Shown here in pieces: positions 60,980 through 64,000 of a DNA stretch of 64,000 nt. Source of the DNA: Rutidosis leptorrhynchoides (lineage: Eukaryota; Streptophyta; Magnoliopsida; Asterales; Asteraceae); assembly GCF_046630445.1 (NCBI RefSeq), contig NC_092340.1:17152001-17216000 (forward strand), written 5' to 3'. The position numbers and the translations under genes were made by a program. The notes beneath the pieces are model-generated. The model ran no database searches. It was not told the origin of the DNA and saw nothing but the letters and a program-made list of their open reading frames with translations. The number at the start of each line of letters is the position of its first letter. Position 1 is the stretch's first letter.

Positions 60980-62340
60980 CCGAATGTGCCTAACATGTAT
61001 GTCAAGTCTATCTGATGCGTCTTAGCTATCATGGGAATTTGTAGACAACTTACAACCACCAGTAGAAAACAAAACAACTACCACAAGCACTACATTAGGC
61101 CAGAGGCAACCTCTAGCAGTCACCAATAGCATCATCAGCAAACATCGTCACCATCTGCTGATGGCAAACACTAGAGGTCGCTCAATAACCATCAATAGCA
61201 ACAAGCATGGGCCGCCAACCACCGGCTATAGCCATCCCAAACCGCAAGTAGCAGCTAGCAACCACACACCTGTGGCCGTCAACTGCTGCCGACAACTCAC
61301 AATAGCCGCAGGCTGCGGTGAGACCACCGGATCTACCGGATTTCAACACACAAAACACATCAACTACAAGCCAAGCCAACCACACACTCTACCCCAAATC
61401 GACTTCGAAATCAGACCAAGGAAGATGTAGAGTTCCAGCGGAACTCGTTGCCTACACCACCTAAAAGTGAGACAACTACATCGAAGGTTACCCCAACACA
61501 GTGAAGCCCTCCAGCCCAACACAATGACGGAAAATAACACGGAAATCCAAACCCAAACCTTTACAGATCCCAGATCCCGTGGTTACCCCAAACGGAATCG
61601 TCGCCAGGAAACCGTAAGGGTGACCGTAGAAGGTTATTCTAGCTAAAAAATGTCAAAAAAATGTCACCGAAAGAAGAGGATACCAGTTGATCTTATTTCA
61701 ACACACAACACAGTAAAAAACGAACCACCAACGAGACGCCAGTGGTCAGAGATGGAGGCGAAGAGAGGACTACAAACCGTCGATGGTAAAGCACGAAGGA
61801 AAGAGGTGGCGCCTCTAAAAATTAGGGTAACCGTGAAGATGGAGATGAGTTGCCTAAAAGAGACTTTTTAGATCTAGGTTTGTTGTAGCTATTGATTGAG
61901 GAAGACAAATTAGAATTATAAAAAACTTACCAGGAGATGAGGAAAAAGAGAAGCCGGAATAGTTAGAAGATCGGAGAAAAGGAAAAGGCTAAACAAAAGA
62001 TCCAAACCCAATTGTATGACCATTATATCTTAACCGACAACCCAAATCCCCATTAAAAACACATAAACATGAAACATTACTAAATATTTCAATATACAAT
62101 CCCGTACGTTGCCCCATATTTCAACGTAAACGTTAATATATACTATATCCACACTTTATATTTCTGCAAAATCTGCAAAATGTATAACGATAATAATACA
62201 CAACTTATGTCGTACAAAATAATAGTACTGTATTAAATTACATAATACTAAATAATAGTACTGTAATACATAATAATTAAATACATATACAATCTCGTAT
62301 TATTATTATTATTATTATTTTATTATACATATACTATAAG
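60980..62340. other. GC-richer low-coding region, probably transposon-derived
   Basis: A CCA/CAA-rich stretch (61050-61430) and a GAAG-rich stretch (61650-61880) give short plus-strand frames with no recognisable domain. Words such as 'cccgtacgttgccc' (62101) are typical of repeated plant DNA. No gene or element boundary can be supported. Confidence 0.3.
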
Positions 62341-62365
62341 AGGTGTGATTTGTTGTCGTACCCAT

Positions 62366-62706
62366 AAGACTATTCATAACCCTGACGGTGATGTCAGAGG
62401 TAAATTGTGTACTTTTTGGTGAAAAAGTAGGTTTTTGTGACTCCCGTTAACCCAAAATGTCAAGTTTTTTTGTCAAATATTTGGAGGGTGACGTGGTATA
62501 ATCTGATTGAAAATTGGGTGGGAAAAAATAAATAAATAACAAAAATATATTTAAATATTAATTGATAATTGGTTGGTTGGTCTGTCAAGCTATCGTCAAT
62601 TTTTTGACTAATCGACGAAAGTGTTAAAAAATGACGCGCGGTCAATAACCGTCAAGCGGGCCACATCATCTGACGAGATGAAAGTGACGCACGGTTAATA
62701 TCAGTC
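62366..62706. mobile_element. Possible MITE with imperfect inverted ends
   Basis: The left end 'agactattcataaccctgac' is loosely mirrored by the right end: the reverse complement near 62706 begins agactgatattaaccgtg. Short TGACG-type words lie inside both ends. The interior is AT-rich with no frame. No target duplication was confirmed. Confidence 0.35.
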
Positions 62707-63309
62707 TAAAAAATTGCCGTACAATCCACAAGTTCACACTACAAATTTTCACTTACCAGCCCTTAACTATCTTCAACCTTTAAATTCTGCAGGGGTTACA
62801 ATTGTAAATTTCAGGGGTATAAAGCGTAACTTCAATATTAAATCCATAAATAACCCACAAAATCCACCACGATTCTTAACCGGCCTTATCTTTATGTTTG
62901 CCTGGCGTTATCGTTCATCGACACCACCATTAAACTCAAAATAATTTTACGAACAACATGAAACTAGCAGCGTTGAAAACAGACACTTTTTAAAAAAATC
63001 TAAACACAACGACATTCAAAACGGGGCTTACAACATGACCCGTTTTTCCGTCTGTAGACACATAACGCTACGTTAAATATGAATATTCAAGCCAAAAAAT
63101 CCCGCCGCAACGCGCGGCCCTGTCCGGTACTTGTTTTAATCGATCATAAAATATATATTCAGGCAAGTTTAAGGTTAAGAATCTCACTAAACTCCAATCT
63201 CCTAGTTTCACTATAAAAGGTCTTATATTTATTAGGCCAATAAGTCAACGAAATCCACCCTTTTGCTTCCCACCCCACTGTTTCACCAGCCGCACATTTT
63301 TCCAATTTC

Positions 63310-63790
63310 CTAGTTTCAGTATAAAAAAGTCGAGCTAGAGTGATCCTTTTAGTAATGGGCCTGAAGTTGGGCTTGCCAGATTCATTAGTATTAGAGCCCA
63401 TGTACGATATTTGAATTTTTTTTTTTTTTTTTGATACTTTTAGGTTTCAAACGATGATAAGTTGTGAAACATCCTCCGTATCTGTTAGGAGAACTGGATT
63501 GCGTCGCTTTCAGTCCCGACCAGGTAATCGATTTAAATCAATTTTAATTTTAATCATAATTATATTAAATTATAATCTGCCTTCATGATATATATATTCT
63601 TTAATGGTTTTAGTTTGCAGCAGGATATTTACAATTTGTTAAAGCCTTACATAATTGTAGTTAATCTGTAACCCATTGATATATTCCAATTTTTTATACT
63701 TTTTTTTTTTTTTTTTTTCAAACGTTATGTCTATCCCGTTAAATCAGGGTGTGTAAATGATCTGAACTAACTTAGATAAACGCTTAACAC
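63310..63790 (+). repeat. Diverged copy of the palindrome core modules
   Basis: In the same order as 42115-42725: 'gtcgagctagagtgatcc', 'ttgggcttgccag', 'gagcccatgtacga', 'aggagaactggattgcgtcg' plus a TCAG-like donor region (63487-63530), and, after a gap, the reverse complement of the 'tgtttatctcagttagttc' word near 63760-63785. It is single-armed here, so the modules exist outside the palindrome. Confidence 0.75.
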
Positions 63791-63810
63791 CCTATTCCAA
63801 AGTGCCTTTT

Positions 63811-64000
63811 AGCGACCTGTTAGATATCAGTCCGAAATTCGATATTTGTATCTCGTTTCAGTACAACAACAACAACAACAGGCGTGACATGTACTGTTAT
63901 TTATAGTTAATATTAGGATAAGGATTGGTGCACTGTGCATTAGATTATTAGGAATTTAGGATTCTTTCTACTCAAATGAATTACTCGGTATTTCATCCCC
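63811..64000. repeat. Diverged partial copy of the 29.3-kb hairpin and its flank
   Basis: 63819-63866 mirrors 29664-29706 ('cgatatacaaatatcgaatt' in reverse), followed by a (CAA)n run. From 63892 'tactgttatttatagttaat' matches one arm of the hairpin at 29302, to the window edge. The order is inverted relative to 29263-29800. Confidence 0.75.

Noticed and set aside
61161-61430. 89-codon His/Thr/Pro-rich frame
   Set aside because: CCA/CAA-rich low-complexity DNA with a facing frame of equal quality; no domain or promoter context.
63092-63140. Helitron 3' end ('ccgccgcaacgcgcgg' hairpin-like word)
   Set aside because: No CTRR terminus follows at the right distance and no TC 5' end was found.

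Overview
This is nuclear DNA from a flowering plant, most likely a daisy-family (Asteraceae) eudicot. It is AT-rich and dominated by transposons, with long (TA)n and (TAA)n tracts, plant Ty1/copia and Ty3/gypsy elements, hAT and Stowaway MITEs and a TRIM. The Asteraceae placement is an inference from the general look of the gypsy LTRs and is not proven here. I see no tRNA, rRNA or snRNA gene, and no intact single-copy host protein gene. The only clearly recognisable host-type gene is a decayed F-box gene on the minus strand.

Layout. 1-4065: broken gypsy LTR fragments and a (TAA)n field that was duplicated around a short organelle-like insert. 4066-18291: a 3.4-kb segment (block A, 5551-8986) repeated as a near-identical direct copy (block A', 15355-18291). 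Between the copies lie a young, coding-intact Ty1/copia element (8987-14980) and an inverted scrap of block A. A 497-bp hAT MITE sits in block A only, and block A' keeps the empty target site. 18507-19024: a complete TRIM. 21466-21738: a Stowaway MITE. 21861-27540: the 3' half of a minus-strand, non-autonomous gypsy element. 27695-28854: F-box pseudogene. 29263-29600: a near-perfect 150-bp-arm hairpin. 30079-40136: a related gypsy element in LTR-internal-LTR-internal tandem order (period 6.39 kb).

40137-43699: a giant palindrome whose outer arms are CpG-dense tandem repeats. It interrupts the gypsy LTR, and an inverted piece of that same LTR lies at its far end. 43817-44520: a second inverted-repeat element with telomere-like (CCCTAAA) repeats in its core. 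44850-46300: a probable LINE-like retroposon. 46360-47737: an hAT element with a perfect 8-bp target duplication. 49232-51078: an inverted-repeat pair of an unidentified pseudogene, split by a complete Tat-lineage gypsy element (51084-58273). That element lacks gag, has two in-frame stops in pol and carries a spliced antisense gene. 58279-64000: the rest of the split pseudogene arm, MITE-like DNA and diverged copies of the palindrome core and of the hairpin.

Most notable signal: the minus-strand gypsy elements (internal regions 25942-27540 and 33861-37584) carry two kinds of cargo in two diverged copies. The first is a sense-strand fragment that reads as part of a poly(A)-binding protein (end of RRM3, linker, start of RRM4). 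The second is an antisense mini-gene: a TATA box exactly 83 bp upstream of an ATG that opens a 57/58-codon frame for a two-helix membrane peptide. Its frame has survived extensive substitution and a two-codon indel. The Tat element has an antisense TATA-driven gene in the same place, just inside its 3' LTR.
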